A stretch of 64,000 nt of DNA from Pseudomonas haemolytica. GTDB lineage: Bacteria > Pseudomonadota > Gammaproteobacteria > Pseudomonadales > Pseudomonadaceae. Positions 47,068 to 64,000 of the stretch are shown piece after piece. The notes beneath the pieces were generated by a model that was not told where the DNA came from, did no database searches, and worked only from the letters and a program-made list of their open reading frames with translations. The stretch covers positions 620,001-684,000 of the forward strand of contig NZ_VOIW01000001.1 in NCBI RefSeq assembly GCF_009659625.1. Reading direction: 5' to 3'. Position numbers and translations under genes: made by a program. Every line of letters begins with the position of its first letter. Within the stretch, counting starts at the first letter, position 1.

Positions 47068-47178
47068 TACCATTTCCATATCAAGTGTGCACAGCCGCTA
47101 GACTGCCTCCTTGATTTGCTAGCGGGGCGTGCTTTTAGTTCGCCCGCCCCCAATCTTTATTACAGGCTTCCCCCCGAA

Positions 47179-47619
47179 ATGATGGACATCAACGAGATTC
47201 GCGAATACCTGCCTCACCGTTACCCGTTCCTGCTGGTGGACCGGGTAGTGGACCTCAATGTCGAGGAAAAGCGCATTCGTGCCTACAAGAATGTCAGCAT
47301 CAACGAACCATTCTTCAACGGTCACTTCCCCGCGCATCCAATTATGCCGGGCGTGTTGATCATCGAAGCGATGGCCCAGGCTGCCGGTATCCTTGGTTTC
47401 AAAATGCTCGACCTCAAGCCTGCCGATGGCACGCTTTACTATTTCGTGGGCTCCGACAAGCTGCGCTTCCGCAGCCCGGTCACGCCAGGTGACCAGTTGA
47501 TCCTGGAAGCCAAGTTCATCAGTTGCAAGCGCCAGATCTGGAAGTTCGAATGCCAGGCGTCGGTGGATGGCAAGCCGGTGTGCTCTGCCGAGATCATCTG
47601 TGCGGAACGCAAACTATGA
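47179..47619 (+). CDS. fabZ: 3-hydroxyacyl-ACP dehydratase FabZ
   Basis: Dehydrates 3-hydroxyacyl-ACP in fatty-acid elongation and competes with LpxA/LpxD for hydroxyacyl-ACP. The first ATG of an adjacent ATGATG pair (47179, 47182) gives 146 residues. The hot-dog fold carries the active His in [24 protein letters not shown], whose Glu is the partner residue. The next gene lpxA overlaps by 4 bases. A 111-base gap precedes it after lpxD. Confidence 0.97.
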   Translation: MMDINEIREYLPHRYPFLLVDRVVDLNVEEKRIRAYKNVSINEPFFNGHFPAHPIMPGVLIIEAMAQAAGILGFKMLDLKPADGTLYYFVGSDKLRFRSPVTPGDQLILEAKFISCKRQIWKFECQASVDGKPVCSAEIICAERKL

Positions 47620-48392
47620 GTTTGATTGACCCTCGCGCAATCATCGATCCGTCGGCCGTATTGGCCGACGACGTTGAGGTCGGCCCTTGGTCGATCGTCG
47701 GCGCAGGTGTGGAAATCGGCGAGGGGACTGTCATCGGGCCACACGTGATCCTCAAGGGTCCGACCCGCATTGGCAAACACAATCGTATCTACCAGTTTTC
47801 CTCGGTAGGCGAAGACACCCCGGACATGAAGTACAAGGGTGAAGAAACACGCCTGGTAATCGGTGACCACAACATCATCCGTGAAGGCGTCACCATTCAC
47901 CGCGGCACCGTGCAGGATCGCGCGGAAACCACCTTGGGTGACCACAATCTGGTCATGGCCTATGCGCACATCGGTCATGACAGCGTGATCGGCAACCATT
48001 GCATCCTGGTCAATAACACCGCGTTGGCTGGCCATGTACATGTTGACGACTGGGCGATCCTGTCCGGTTTCACCCTGGTGCATCAGTACTGCCATATCGG
48101 CGCCCACAGCTTTTCCGGCATGGGCACCGCCATCGGCAAGGATGTCCCTGCATTCGTTACGGTGTTCGGCAACCCTGCCGAAGCTCGTAGCATGAACTTC
48201 GAGGGCATGCGCCGACGCGGTTTCAGCGAAGATGCAATCCATGCCCTGCGCCGTGCCTACAAGACGGTATACCGCCAAGGCTTGACGGTCGAACAGGCCC
48301 TGACCGAGCTGACCGAACCCGCGACGCTGTTCCCGGAAGTCGCGGTGTTCCGTGACTCTATCCAGGCATCGACTCGCGGCATCACCCGCTGA
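47616..48392 (+). CDS. lpxA: UDP-N-acetylglucosamine acyltransferase
   Basis: First step of lipid A synthesis. The 258-residue protein starts [20 protein letters not shown] and is a beta-helix of hexapeptide repeats with the catalytic histidine in the [18 protein letters not shown] region, then a helical C-terminal domain. The ATG overlaps the fabZ stop (ATGA), so the start is firm; the longer frame runs through fabZ. lpxB follows after 2 bases. Confidence 0.97.
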   Translation: MSLIDPRAIIDPSAVLADDVEVGPWSIVGAGVEIGEGTVIGPHVILKGPTRIGKHNRIYQFSSVGEDTPDMKYKGEETRLVIGDHNIIREGVTIHRGTVQDRAETTLGDHNLVMAYAHIGHDSVIGNHCILVNNTALAGHVHVDDWAILSGFTLVHQYCHIGAHSFSGMGTAIGKDVPAFVTVFGNPAEARSMNFEGMRRRGFSEDAIHALRRAYKTVYRQGLTVEQALTELTEPATLFPEVAVFRDSIQASTRGITR

Positions 48393-48394
48393 TC

Positions 48395-49534
48395 ATGGCC
48401 AATCTGCGTATTGCGCTCGTGGCCGGTGAAGCTTCCGGCGATATCCTGGGTGCTGGCCTGATGCGGGCCCTCAAGGCCCAGCATCCAGCGGTGGAATTTA
48501 TCGGGGTCGGTGGCCCATTGATGCAGGCCGAAGGTCTTACTTCCTACTTTCCCATGGAGCGCTTGTCGGTCATGGGCTTGGTGGAGGTCTTGGGGCGTCT
48601 GCGTGAACTGCTCGCTCGCCGTAAGCTGCTGATCAAGACGCTGATCGAAGAAAAGCCCGATGTCTTTATTGGGATCGACGCGCCAGACTTCACCCTCAAT
48701 ATCGAACTCAAGTTGCGTCAGGCCGGAATCAAGACCGTGCACTACGTCAGCCCATCCGTGTGGGCATGGCGGCAGAAGCGCGTGCTGAAGATCCGTGAAG
48801 GCTGTGACCTGATGTTGACCCTGCTACCGTTCGAAGCCCGGTTCTATGAAGAGAAGGGCGTGCCGGTGCGGTTTGTCGGCCATACCCTGGCCGATGCAAT
48901 TCCATTGCAAGCTGATCGTGGCGCTGCGCGTGCCGAATTGGGTTTGCCCGATGGCCCGTTGGTGGCGTTGATGCCGGGCAGTCGCGGCGGTGAGGTCGGA
49001 CGTTTGGGGGCACTGTTTTTTGATGCGGCCGAACGTCTGCAAGCGCAAAAACCGGGTGTACGCTTTGTGCTGCCGTGTGCCAGCCCACAACGTCGCGCAC
49101 AGATCGAAACCCTGCTGGAAGGTCGCAACCTGCCGCTGACCCTGCTCGACGGCCAGTCCCACCTGGCCCTGGCTGCCTGCGATGCGGTGTTGATCGCGTC
49201 GGGCACCGCGACCCTGGAGGCCCTGCTGTACAAGCGCCCCATGGTCGTCGCTTATCGCTTGGCGCCACTGACCTTCTGGATTCTCAAGCGTATGGTCAAG
49301 AGCCCGTACATTTCCCTGCCCAATCTGCTGGCCCAGCGTCTGTTGGTGCCGGAGTTGTTGCAGGACGATGCAACGCCCGAAGCGCTTGCGCAAACTCTAT
49401 TACCCTTGATCGACGGCGGCGAAGAGCAGACCCGTGGTTTCGATGACATTCACCGCACCCTGCGTCGCGATGCCTCGAATCAGGCGGCCGACGCCGTGCT
49501 GACATTGATCGGCCATAAACAGGAAGCCTTATGA
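48395..49534 (+). CDS. lpxB: Lipid-A-disaccharide synthase
   Basis: Joins UDP-diacylglucosamine and lipid X to the lipid A disaccharide at the inner membrane face. The 379-residue GT19 protein has [19 protein letters not shown] at the N-terminus, [23 protein letters not shown] and [13 protein letters not shown]. It overlaps rnhB by 4 bases. Confidence 0.97.
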   Translation: MANLRIALVAGEASGDILGAGLMRALKAQHPAVEFIGVGGPLMQAEGLTSYFPMERLSVMGLVEVLGRLRELLARRKLLIKTLIEEKPDVFIGIDAPDFTLNIELKLRQAGIKTVHYVSPSVWAWRQKRVLKIREGCDLMLTLLPFEARFYEEKGVPVRFVGHTLADAIPLQADRGAARAELGLPDGPLVALMPGSRGGEVGRLGALFFDAAERLQAQKPGVRFVLPCASPQRRAQIETLLEGRNLPLTLLDGQSHLALAACDAVLIASGTATLEALLYKRPMVVAYRLAPLTFWILKRMVKSPYISLPNLLAQRLLVPELLQDDATPEALAQTLLPLIDGGEEQTRGFDDIHRTLRRDASNQAADAVLTLIGHKQEAL

Positions 49535-50163
49535 CCACGCAAATGGGCCTGGATTTCAGCCTGGTTGCCCAAGCCCATGAGCTGGTGGCCGGCGTTGACG
49601 AAGTAGGACGCGGCCCTTTGTGTGGCGCGGTGGTGACGGCGGCGGTGATCCTTGACCCGAATCGTCCGATCCTGGGCCTCAATGATTCGAAAAAACTCAC
49701 CGAAGCCCGTCGCGAAAAGCTTTACGACGAAATCTGTGAAAAAGCCCTGAGTTGGCATATCGCCCGTGCAGAAGTCGAGGAAATCGACGAGCTGAACATT
49801 CTGCATGCGACCATGCTTGCCATGCAGCGCGCCGTTGAGGGCCTGCATATCACGCCGAAATTGGCGATGATCGATGGCAACCGTTGCCCCAAGCTGGCGA
49901 TGCCGGCGGAAGCGGTGGTCAAGGGGGATAGCAAGGTGCCTGCCATTGCGGCTGCCTCGATCCTGGCCAAGGTCAGCCGAGATCGCGAAATGGCCGCATT
50001 CGAGTTGATCTACCCTGGATACGGCATCGGCGGGCATAAAGGCTACCCGACGCCCGTTCATCTGGAAGCCCTGGCGCGTCTCGGGCCAACCCCGATCCAC
50101 CGGCGCTCGTTCGCCCCGGTGCGCCAGGCTTACGAGCTGCGCGAGAGCCTCAGCGAGGTGTAG
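49531..50163 (+). CDS. rnhB: Ribonuclease HII
   Basis: Removes RNA from RNA-DNA hybrids and single ribonucleotides in DNA. The 210-residue protein has [17 protein letters not shown] with the first two acidic catalytic residues and [21 protein letters not shown] further on. It overlaps lpxB by 4 bases and is followed by dnaE after 76 bases. Confidence 0.97.
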   Translation: MTTQMGLDFSLVAQAHELVAGVDEVGRGPLCGAVVTAAVILDPNRPILGLNDSKKLTEARREKLYDEICEKALSWHIARAEVEEIDELNILHATMLAMQRAVEGLHITPKLAMIDGNRCPKLAMPAEAVVKGDSKVPAIAAASILAKVSRDREMAAFELIYPGYGIGGHKGYPTPVHLEALARLGPTPIHRRSFAPVRQAYELRESLSEV

Positions 50164-50239
50164 TCGCGAGGCTGATGTTTTGCTCGAGGCCCGGTACAAT
50201 CCGGGCCTTGTTGTCTCCACGTTTCTAGACAGGATCACT

Positions 50240-53761
<3,522 letters not shown>

Positions 53762-53890
53762 ACGGTCAGAACGCCTGACCTCGGCTAAACATTTAATCTC
53801 GACCTAAACGCGCCTCTCCCTTAAGGTAGGGCGCGAATAGACAACCGGCTGGCCAGGCACCCCTTGGCCGTCGACCCAAGACGGACGCTT

Positions 53891-54838
53891 ATGAACCCGA
53901 ATTTTCTTGATTTCGAACAGCCGATCGCTGACCTGCAAGCCAAGATCGAAGAACTGCGCCTGGTCGGCAATGACAATTCGCTGAACATCGGCGATGAGAT
54001 CGCTCGCCTGCAAGACAAGAGCAGTACGCTCACCGAAGACATCTTCGGCAAGCTGACCAGCTGGCAGATCGCGCGCCTGGCTCGCCACCCGCGCCGTCCG
54101 TACACCCTGGACTACATCGAGCATATCTTTACCGAGTTCGACGAGTTGCACGGCGACCGCCACTTCTCCGACGACGCGGCCATCGTGGGCGGTATTGCTC
54201 GCCTGGACGACCAGCCGGTGATGGTGATCGGTCACCAGAAAGGCCGTGAAGTGCGCGAGAAAGTACGCCGCAACTTCGGCATGCCGCGTCCGGAAGGCTA
54301 CCGCAAGGCTTGCCGCCTGATGGAAATGGCCGAACGCTTCAAGATGCCGATCCTGACCTTCATCGACACCCCGGGTGCCTACCCAGGCATCGACGCCGAA
54401 GAGCGTAACCAGAGTGAAGCGATTGCCTGGAACCTGCGCGTCATGGCCCGCCTGAAAACCCCGATCATCGCCACCGTAATCGGTGAAGGTGGTTCCGGTG
54501 GTGCACTGGCCATTGGTGTCTGCGACCAGTTGAACATGCTGCAGTACTCGACCTACGCGGTGATCTCGCCGGAAGGTTGCGCCTCGATCCTGTGGAAAAC
54601 CGCCGAAAAAGCGCCGGATGCTGCTGAAGCCATGGGTATCACTGCCGATCGCCTCAAAGGCCTGGGTATTGTGGATAAAGTTATCGCCGAACCACTGGGC
54701 GGCGCTCACCGTGATCCGGCTGCAGCTGCCGCGACCATCCGTGCCGAGTTGGGCTCGCAACTGGCGATGCTCAAGAAGCTGGATAGCGAAGCGCTACTGG
54801 CCCGTCGTTACGAGCGCCTGATGAGCTACGGTCTCTAA
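53891..54838 (+). CDS. accA: Acetyl-CoA carboxylase carboxyltransferase subunit alpha
   Basis: Forms malonyl-CoA together with AccD, starting fatty-acid synthesis. The start [23 protein letters not shown] gives 315 residues, the family length. The N-terminal helix, [19 protein letters not shown] and [16 protein letters not shown] are characteristic. The 129-base gap after dnaE contains a hairpin (CGCGCC/GGCGCG, 53809-53835) that could sit in a leader. Confidence 0.97.
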   Translation: MNPNFLDFEQPIADLQAKIEELRLVGNDNSLNIGDEIARLQDKSSTLTEDIFGKLTSWQIARLARHPRRPYTLDYIEHIFTEFDELHGDRHFSDDAAIVGGIARLDDQPVMVIGHQKGREVREKVRRNFGMPRPEGYRKACRLMEMAERFKMPILTFIDTPGAYPGIDAEERNQSEAIAWNLRVMARLKTPIIATVIGEGGSGGALAIGVCDQLNMLQYSTYAVISPEGCASILWKTAEKAPDAAEAMGITADRLKGLGIVDKVIAEPLGGAHRDPAAAAATIRAELGSQLAMLKKLDSEALLARRYERLMSYGL

Positions 54839-54856
54839 AGTCGACGCCGTAACTCA

Positions 54857-54948
54857 ATGTGGGAGGGGGCTTGCTCCCGATAGCAGTGGATCAGTCACCC
54901 GATGCAGTGACTGACACTCAGCAATCGGGAGCAAGCCCCCTCCCACAT
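54857..54948. repeat. REPIN-type inverted repeat, copy 4
   Basis: Arms ATGTGGGAGGGGGCTTGCTC and GAGCAAGCCCCCTCCCACAT enclose about 45 bases with TCAGTCA/TGACTGA symmetry. Copies 2 and 4 are nearly identical in the arms. It separates accA from tilS. Confidence 0.87.
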
Positions 54949-55001
54949 TTGCTTTGTGTATGCTCGGCCCACGTATTCCAGATTTGCGGCGGTGACATCT
55001 G

Positions 55002-56321
55002 ATGAAACCGGCTCTACCCGCCAGACTCCTGAAAACCTTGGCCCCTTGGCGCAATGCCCCGGCCTGGCATATCGCATTCTCCGGTGGCCTCGATTCCACC
55101 GTGCTGCTGCACCTTCTGGCTTCCCTGGCAAACACCGAAACCCTGCCGCCCATCAGCGCTGTGCATGTCCATCATGGGCTGCAAGCGGCCGCTGACGCCT
55201 GGCCCAGTCATTGCCAAGCGTTATGTGACAGCCTGGGCATACCTTTGCAGGTTTTGCGTGTACAGGTGCAACCCGGTGCCAGCCTGGAGCGGGCTGCGCG
55301 TAACGCACGTTACCAGGCGTTTACCGAGGTGATCGGGGCGGGGGAGGTGCTGCTCACCGCCCAGCATCGCGACGATCAAGCCGAAACCCTGCTGTTCCGC
55401 CTGTTGCGCGGCGCTGGAGTGCGTGGGCTGGCGGCAATGCCCGAGTGTCGCCGGTTGGCGACGGGGTGCGTGGTGCGGCCATTGCTGGCGGTTTCCCGCG
55501 GAGCACTGCAAGCCTACGCCCACGAACACCAATTGAAGTGGCTTGAAGACCCTTCGAACGCCGATCCACGGTTCTCGCGCAATTACCTGCGTCACCAGGT
55601 CTTTCCAACGCTGACGCAGCGCTGGCCCCAGGCAGTCTCAAGCCTGGCGCGCACTGCCGAGCACCTGAGTGAAGCCCAGGGCCTGCTCGATGAGCTGGCG
55701 CACATGGACCTGATCGCTGCGGATCAGCCTTCAGCGTTTCCCTGGTTGCCTTTACCCTCCTTGACTCTTGCTCCGTTGCGCGATCTTTCCGATGCCCGCC
55801 AGCGCAACGCCCTGCGGCATTGGCTGACTCCGCTGACTCGATTGCCTGACAGCGACCACTGGGCCAGTTGGTATGCCCTGCGCGATGCCAAAGGCGACGC
55901 ACAGCCAGTGTGGTGCCTGGCCGACGGCCAATTGCATCGCTGCGGTGAGCGGATCTGGTGGTTGCCTACAGCATGGTCGGAGTTTTCTGACGTACCGGTG
56001 AGCTGGCCGGATCCGCAAATGCCACTAGAGTTACCTGGCAATGGTCAGCTGAGCTTCAGCCGCAATGCCTCCGAAGGCCCATTGGTGATCCGTTATCGCC
56101 AGGGCGGCGAAATCGTCGAAGTGCCAGGCCGCGGCAGGCGCGACTTGAAGCGCCTGCTGAATGAAAGTGGTTTGCCGGGCTTCGTCCGTGGCAGATTGCC
56201 GCTGGTCTATCGGGGCGAGCAATTGCTGGCTGTCCCAACCGTCGCGGGGGCATGGGCCGGCTCAATGGATGACGGGCAATTACATTGGTTGCCACAGACC
56301 TGCGATCAAGGTTTGAGCTGA
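55002..56321 (+). CDS. tilS: tRNA(Ile)-lysidine synthase
   Basis: Attaches lysine to C34 of tRNA-Ile(CAU), changing codon reading from AUG to AUA. The 439-residue protein has the ATP-pyrophosphatase P-loop SGGLDST near residues 27-33, AQHRDDQAETLLFRLLRG, and two C-terminal substrate-binding domains (RRDLKRLLNESGLP). The 163-base gap from accA is mostly REPIN. Confidence 0.96.
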   Translation: MKPALPARLLKTLAPWRNAPAWHIAFSGGLDSTVLLHLLASLANTETLPPISAVHVHHGLQAAADAWPSHCQALCDSLGIPLQVLRVQVQPGASLERAARNARYQAFTEVIGAGEVLLTAQHRDDQAETLLFRLLRGAGVRGLAAMPECRRLATGCVVRPLLAVSRGALQAYAHEHQLKWLEDPSNADPRFSRNYLRHQVFPTLTQRWPQAVSSLARTAEHLSEAQGLLDELAHMDLIAADQPSAFPWLPLPSLTLAPLRDLSDARQRNALRHWLTPLTRLPDSDHWASWYALRDAKGDAQPVWCLADGQLHRCGERIWWLPTAWSEFSDVPVSWPDPQMPLELPGNGQLSFSRNASEGPLVIRYRQGGEIVEVPGRGRRDLKRLLNESGLPGFVRGRLPLVYRGEQLLAVPTVAGAWAGSMDDGQLHWLPQTCDQGLS

Positions 56322-59077
<2,756 letters not shown>

Positions 59078-59132
59078 CTGCCATTTCTCCGGTAAAGTAT
59101 CCCACGCTAAATGCTCAGGCCCTTGGGCCTGA

Positions 59133-60524
<1,392 letters not shown>

Positions 60525-60610
60525 TCAGTAAATGGTAAAAAGTCGGCGGATTGCGTCAGAAATCTCACGAAAGTATGAATTTCGGCGCTAATCTGCTGAC
60601 TGACAAGCGC

Positions 60611-60631
60611 AAGCCTGGTTTTTCCAGGCTT
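60611..60631 (+). terminator. Hairpin after eno
   Basis: An 8-bp perfect stem AAGCCTGG/CCAGGCTT with a TTTTT loop. No T-run follows (CGTGC), so it is a weak terminator or a leader element of ftsB. Confidence 0.5.
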
Positions 60632-60695
60632 CGTGCTATCAGTTGCTGCAAAAGGTTTGCATGACTGTCTTTTTTCACTGGATACCCGGATTTCG

Positions 60696-60974
60696 ATGCG
60701 CAGTCCCAATTGGTTGTTCCTCGTCTTGCTCTTGTTGCTGGCTGGCCTGCAGTACCGCCTATGGGTCGGTAATGGCAGCTTTGCGCAGGTGGAAGAGCTG
60801 ACCCAGCAAATTGCCGACCAGCGTGCCGAAAACGAACGCCTGCTGGAGCGCAACCGCGTCCTGGATGCCGAAGTGCTTGAGCTGAAAAAAGGTACGGAGA
60901 CCGTTGAAGAGCGGGCTCGCCATGAGTTGGGCATGGTCAAGGAGGGCGAAACCCTCTACCAGTTGGCCCAATGA
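60696..60974 (+). CDS. ftsB: Cell division protein FtsB
   Basis: A bitopic divisome protein that forms a complex with FtsL and FtsQ. The ATG at 60696 gives MRSPNWLFLVLLLLLAGLQYRLWVG, a single membrane helix (about 6-21), followed by a periplasmic coiled coil (VEELTQQIADQRAENERLLERN) and the conserved EERARHELGMVKEGE. The 92-residue length is usual. Its stop overlaps ispD (ATGA). Confidence 0.95.
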   Translation: MRSPNWLFLVLLLLLAGLQYRLWVGNGSFAQVEELTQQIADQRAENERLLERNRVLDAEVLELKKGTETVEERARHELGMVKEGETLYQLAQ

Positions 60975-61678
60975 ATAATGCTTTACCGGCCTTTTGGGCC
61001 GTGATTCCTGCCGCGGGCGTCGGTGCCCGTATGGCCGCGGACCGTCCCAAGCAATACCTGCAATTGGGCGGGCGCACTATTCTCGAACACAGCCTCGGCT
61101 GTTTTCTCGACCATCCAGCGCTCAAGGGCCTGGTGGTCAGTCTTGCAGATGATGATCCTTATTGGCCCACCTTGGCGTGCGCCACTGACCCGCGTATCCA
61201 GCGTGCGGACGGCGGCTTGGAACGCTCCGGCTCGGTGCTCAATGCACTGCTGCACCTCAACGCCCTGGGCGCCAGTGATGACGACTGGGTGTTGGTGCAC
61301 GATGCTGCGCGGCCTAACTTGAGCCGCGATGACCTCGACAAGCTCCTGGCGGAATTGGCCGATGATCCAGTGGGCGGCTTGCTGGCGGTACCCGCCCGCG
61401 ACACCCTCAAGCGTGTCGACAAGCATGGCCGCGTGGTTGAAACCGTTGACCGCAGCCTGATCTGGCAGGCTTACACGCCGCAGATGTTCCGCTTGGGTGC
61501 CTTGCACCGCGCCTTGGCCGACAGCCTGGTAGCGGACGCCGTGATCACCGACGAAGCTTCGGCCATGGAATGGTCTGGCCAGGCGCCGCGGCTGATTGAA
61601 GGGCGTGCGGATAATATCAAGGTGACCCGCCCTGAAGATCTGGAGTGGTTGCGGTTGCGGTGGGCGAACCGCGGGTAG
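60971..61678 (+). CDS. ispD: 2-C-methyl-D-erythritol 4-phosphate cytidylyltransferase
   Basis: Makes CDP-methylerythritol from MEP and CTP. The 235-residue protein has AVIPAAGVGARMAADRPKQYL with the CTP-binding lysine, VHDAARPNLS and GRADNIKVTRPEDLE. It overlaps ftsB by 4 bases. ispF is not found next to it in this window. Confidence 0.97.
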   Translation: MNNALPAFWAVIPAAGVGARMAADRPKQYLQLGGRTILEHSLGCFLDHPALKGLVVSLADDDPYWPTLACATDPRIQRADGGLERSGSVLNALLHLNALGASDDDWVLVHDAARPNLSRDDLDKLLAELADDPVGGLLAVPARDTLKRVDKHGRVVETVDRSLIWQAYTPQMFRLGALHRALADSLVADAVITDEASAMEWSGQAPRLIEGRADNIKVTRPEDLEWLRLRWANRG

Positions 61679-61700
61679 GCAGTTAAACAGCGTCGACTTC

Positions 61701-61775
61701 ATCGCAGGCAAGCCAGCTTCCACCTTCAACCGCGTTTACCCTGTAGGCATGCGGTCAATGTGGGAGAGGCCGGCA
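61701..61775. repeat. Degenerate REP-like remnants
   Basis: ATCGCAGGCAAGCCAGCTTC (61701-61720) and, about 35 bases on, ATGTGGGAGAGGCCGGCAC (from 61758) look like decayed arms of a third REP type, in swapped order. They lie in the 111-base gap between the convergent ispD and LysR genes. Confidence 0.45.
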
Positions 61776-61789
61776 CAAACAGCCATTGA

Positions 61790-62686
61790 TTACCGGCTGT
61801 ACTCCGGCCGCTCAGCCAACCCCTCCTTCAAGTAATCCACCAACTTCCTGACCTTCGGTGACAAATGCCGCTGCTGTGGATACAGCGCCCACACCGCGGT
61901 ATTGGGCGGTTGGTGGGCCTCGAGCAACGACACCAGCGTGCCTTTGTGCAAATGCTCCAGCACGTAATAGTCCGGCAGTTGGCATAAACCAACGCCTTGC
62001 AGCGCTGCGTCCAGCACCGCTTGCCCACTGTTGCAGCGCCAGTTGCCCTGCACGCGCTGGGAAAACTCCCGCCCATCCTGGGCCAGTTGCCAGATATCCG
62101 AGCTGCCGATCAGGCAGTTATGCCGGCTCAGCTCCGACAAACTATGCGGCCGACCATAGCGTTCGAGGTAGGAGGGTGACGCGCACAGGTACATGCGCCG
62201 AGGCGCCAGGCGGCTGGCGACCATGCGCGAGTCTTGCAGGCGCCCCAGGCGGATGGCCAGGTCGAGGCCTTCATGGACCAGGTCCAGCGGGCGATTGGTC
62301 AGCTCGATATCCACGCGCAATTGCGGATAGAGCGCCATGAACCGCGTGACCAAAGGCACGATAAAACGTTCGCCGTACGCCACGGCGCAGGTCATGCGCA
62401 ACATGCCCTTGGGTTCGCTGGTGAGGTCGCCCACCGCACGCAAGGCTTCTTCACGACCGTCCTGCAGGCGTTGGCAGTGTTGCAGGAACGTCTGGCCCGC
62501 TTCGGTCAATGTGACCTTTCGCGTACTGCGGTACAGCAATCGGGTTTGCAGGCGTTCTTCCAGGCGCGCCACCTGCCGGCTGATGTGGGAGGACGATACC
62601 CCCAGCCGCTCGGCCGCTGCTGTGAATTGGCTGCATTCGGCGACCGCGACAAACTCATCGATGCCTTCCCAGCGGTTCTCCAGCAT
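61790..62686 (-). CDS. gfnR: LysR-family regulator, probably of adhC-fghA
   Basis: A 298-residue LysR regulator. The start at 62686 is taken because GGGGAC lies 8 bases upstream; a start 5 residues earlier is possible. The N-terminal HTH reads ECSQFTAAAERLGVSSSHISRQVARLEERLQTRLLYRSTRKV. The rest is the type 2 periplasmic-binding-like effector domain. It is divergent from adhC, as is typical for LysR targets. From memory P. aeruginosa has GfnR in this position, controlling glutathione-dependent formaldehyde detoxification. The name rests on position, not on alignment. Confidence 0.75.
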   Translation of the reverse strand: MLENRWEGIDEFVAVAECSQFTAAAERLGVSSSHISRQVARLEERLQTRLLYRSTRKVTLTEAGQTFLQHCQRLQDGREEALRAVGDLTSEPKGMLRMTCAVAYGERFIVPLVTRFMALYPQLRVDIELTNRPLDLVHEGLDLAIRLGRLQDSRMVASRLAPRRMYLCASPSYLERYGRPHSLSELSRHNCLIGSSDIWQLAQDGREFSQRVQGNWRCNSGQAVLDAALQGVGLCQLPDYYVLEHLHKGTLVSLLEAHQPPNTAVWALYPQQRHLSPKVRKLVDYLKEGLAERPEYSR

Positions 62687-62706
62687 GTTGATTGTCCCCA
62701 TATAGC

Positions 62707-62759
62707 AATAATGTTTTGCTTTTGCCCGGATTATTCATCACCTGGCTATGTTTTACACT
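62707..62759 (+). promoter_or_regulatory. adhC promoter and candidate LysR site
   Basis: An inverted repeat AATAAT (62707-62712)/ATTATT (62730-62735) lies in the divergent gap. TTATTC (62731-62736), 17 bases, TACACT (62754-62759) is a possible promoter toward adhC. The site is proposed from symmetry and spacing. Confidence 0.4.
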
Positions 62760-62777
62760 GACGGTCTTAGTTTTTAA

Positions 62778-63908
<1,131 letters not shown>

Positions 63909-63916
63909 GGTTGGCC

Positions 63917-64000
63917 ATGAGTCTGGAAAACCTGTCATGCCAGAAGAGCTTCGGCGGCTGGCATAAACGCTACAAGCATCATTCCGATGTGCTCGGTTGC
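63917..64000 (+). CDS. fghA: S-formylglutathione hydrolase, 5' part only
   Basis: The first 28 codons (MSLENLSCQKSFGGWHKRYK and on) match the FghA N-terminus, and the window ends inside the gene. It hydrolyses S-formylglutathione to formate and glutathione, the step after AdhC, and follows adhC by 8 bases. GAGGTTGGCC precedes the ATG. Confidence 0.88.
   Translation, partial: MSLENLSCQKSFGGWHKRYKHHSDVLGC

Overview
The window is GC-rich chromosomal DNA of a Pseudomonas, most likely of the P. fluorescens group. Three things support this: the protein sequences; a gene order from memory close to the P. aeruginosa run from ppc/adk through mexL-mexJK, plsB, glnD-map-rpsB-tsf and the cdsA-dxr-bamA-lpx-dnaE-pyrG-eno cluster to adhC-fghA; and four intergenic REPIN-type palindromes whose arms (GGGGGCTTGCTCCCGAT and a variant) are of the kind scattered through P. 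fluorescens genomes. I see no insertion sequence, prophage, tRNA, rRNA or CRISPR array.

Layout. 1-8 kb: ppc, adk, tsaB, a small unknown protein overlapping a DUF72 gene, an extensin-like gene, a repeat-containing unknown protein, and rsmJ. 8-13 kb: a TetR repressor divergent from a two-gene RND efflux operon (MexL/MexJ/MexK-like). 12.9-13.9 kb: about 1 kb of unusual DNA with hairpins and two candidate small-protein genes, the least explained part of the window. 13.8-17.5 kb: plsB with two envelope-protein genes. 17.7-23.2 kb: a cold-shock gene, an unknown gene, rlmA, dapE and a GH17-GT2 fusion like NdvB. 23.4-31.4 kb: tcdA, csdE, csdA, dapD, an ArsC-like gene, a CPA1 antiporter, an astacin-like zinc protease and dapC. 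31.6-35.1 kb: glnD and map on the minus strand. 35.5-61.7 kb: a dense plus-strand core block (rpsB, tsf, pyrH, frr, uppS, cdsA, dxr, rseP, bamA, skp, lpxD, fabZ, lpxA, lpxB, rnhB, dnaE, accA, tilS, pyrG, kdsA, eno, ftsB, ispD). 61.8-64 kb: a LysR regulator divergent from adhC and the start of fghA.

How the genes work together. The core block joins translation (S2, EF-Ts, ribosome recycling) to envelope building: undecaprenyl-PP and CDP-DAG synthesis, BamA and its chaperone, and lipid A and Kdo synthesis. It also carries fatty-acid initiation and the MEP isoprenoid enzymes Dxr and IspD. Three of the four succinylase-branch steps of diaminopimelate synthesis (DapD, DapC, DapE) lie within 12 kb but in separate transcription units. 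RNA modification recurs: TsaB (t6A), TcdA (ct6A) with the sulfur-transfer pair CsdA-CsdE, TilS, RsmJ and RlmA. Formaldehyde detoxification closes the window.

The most useful places to look again are the 12.9-13.8 kb small-ORF region, the astacin-like protease without a signal peptide, the duplicated-motif protein at 6.4 kb, and the 17.5-23.4 kb block, which appears to be joined differently from P. aeruginosa.
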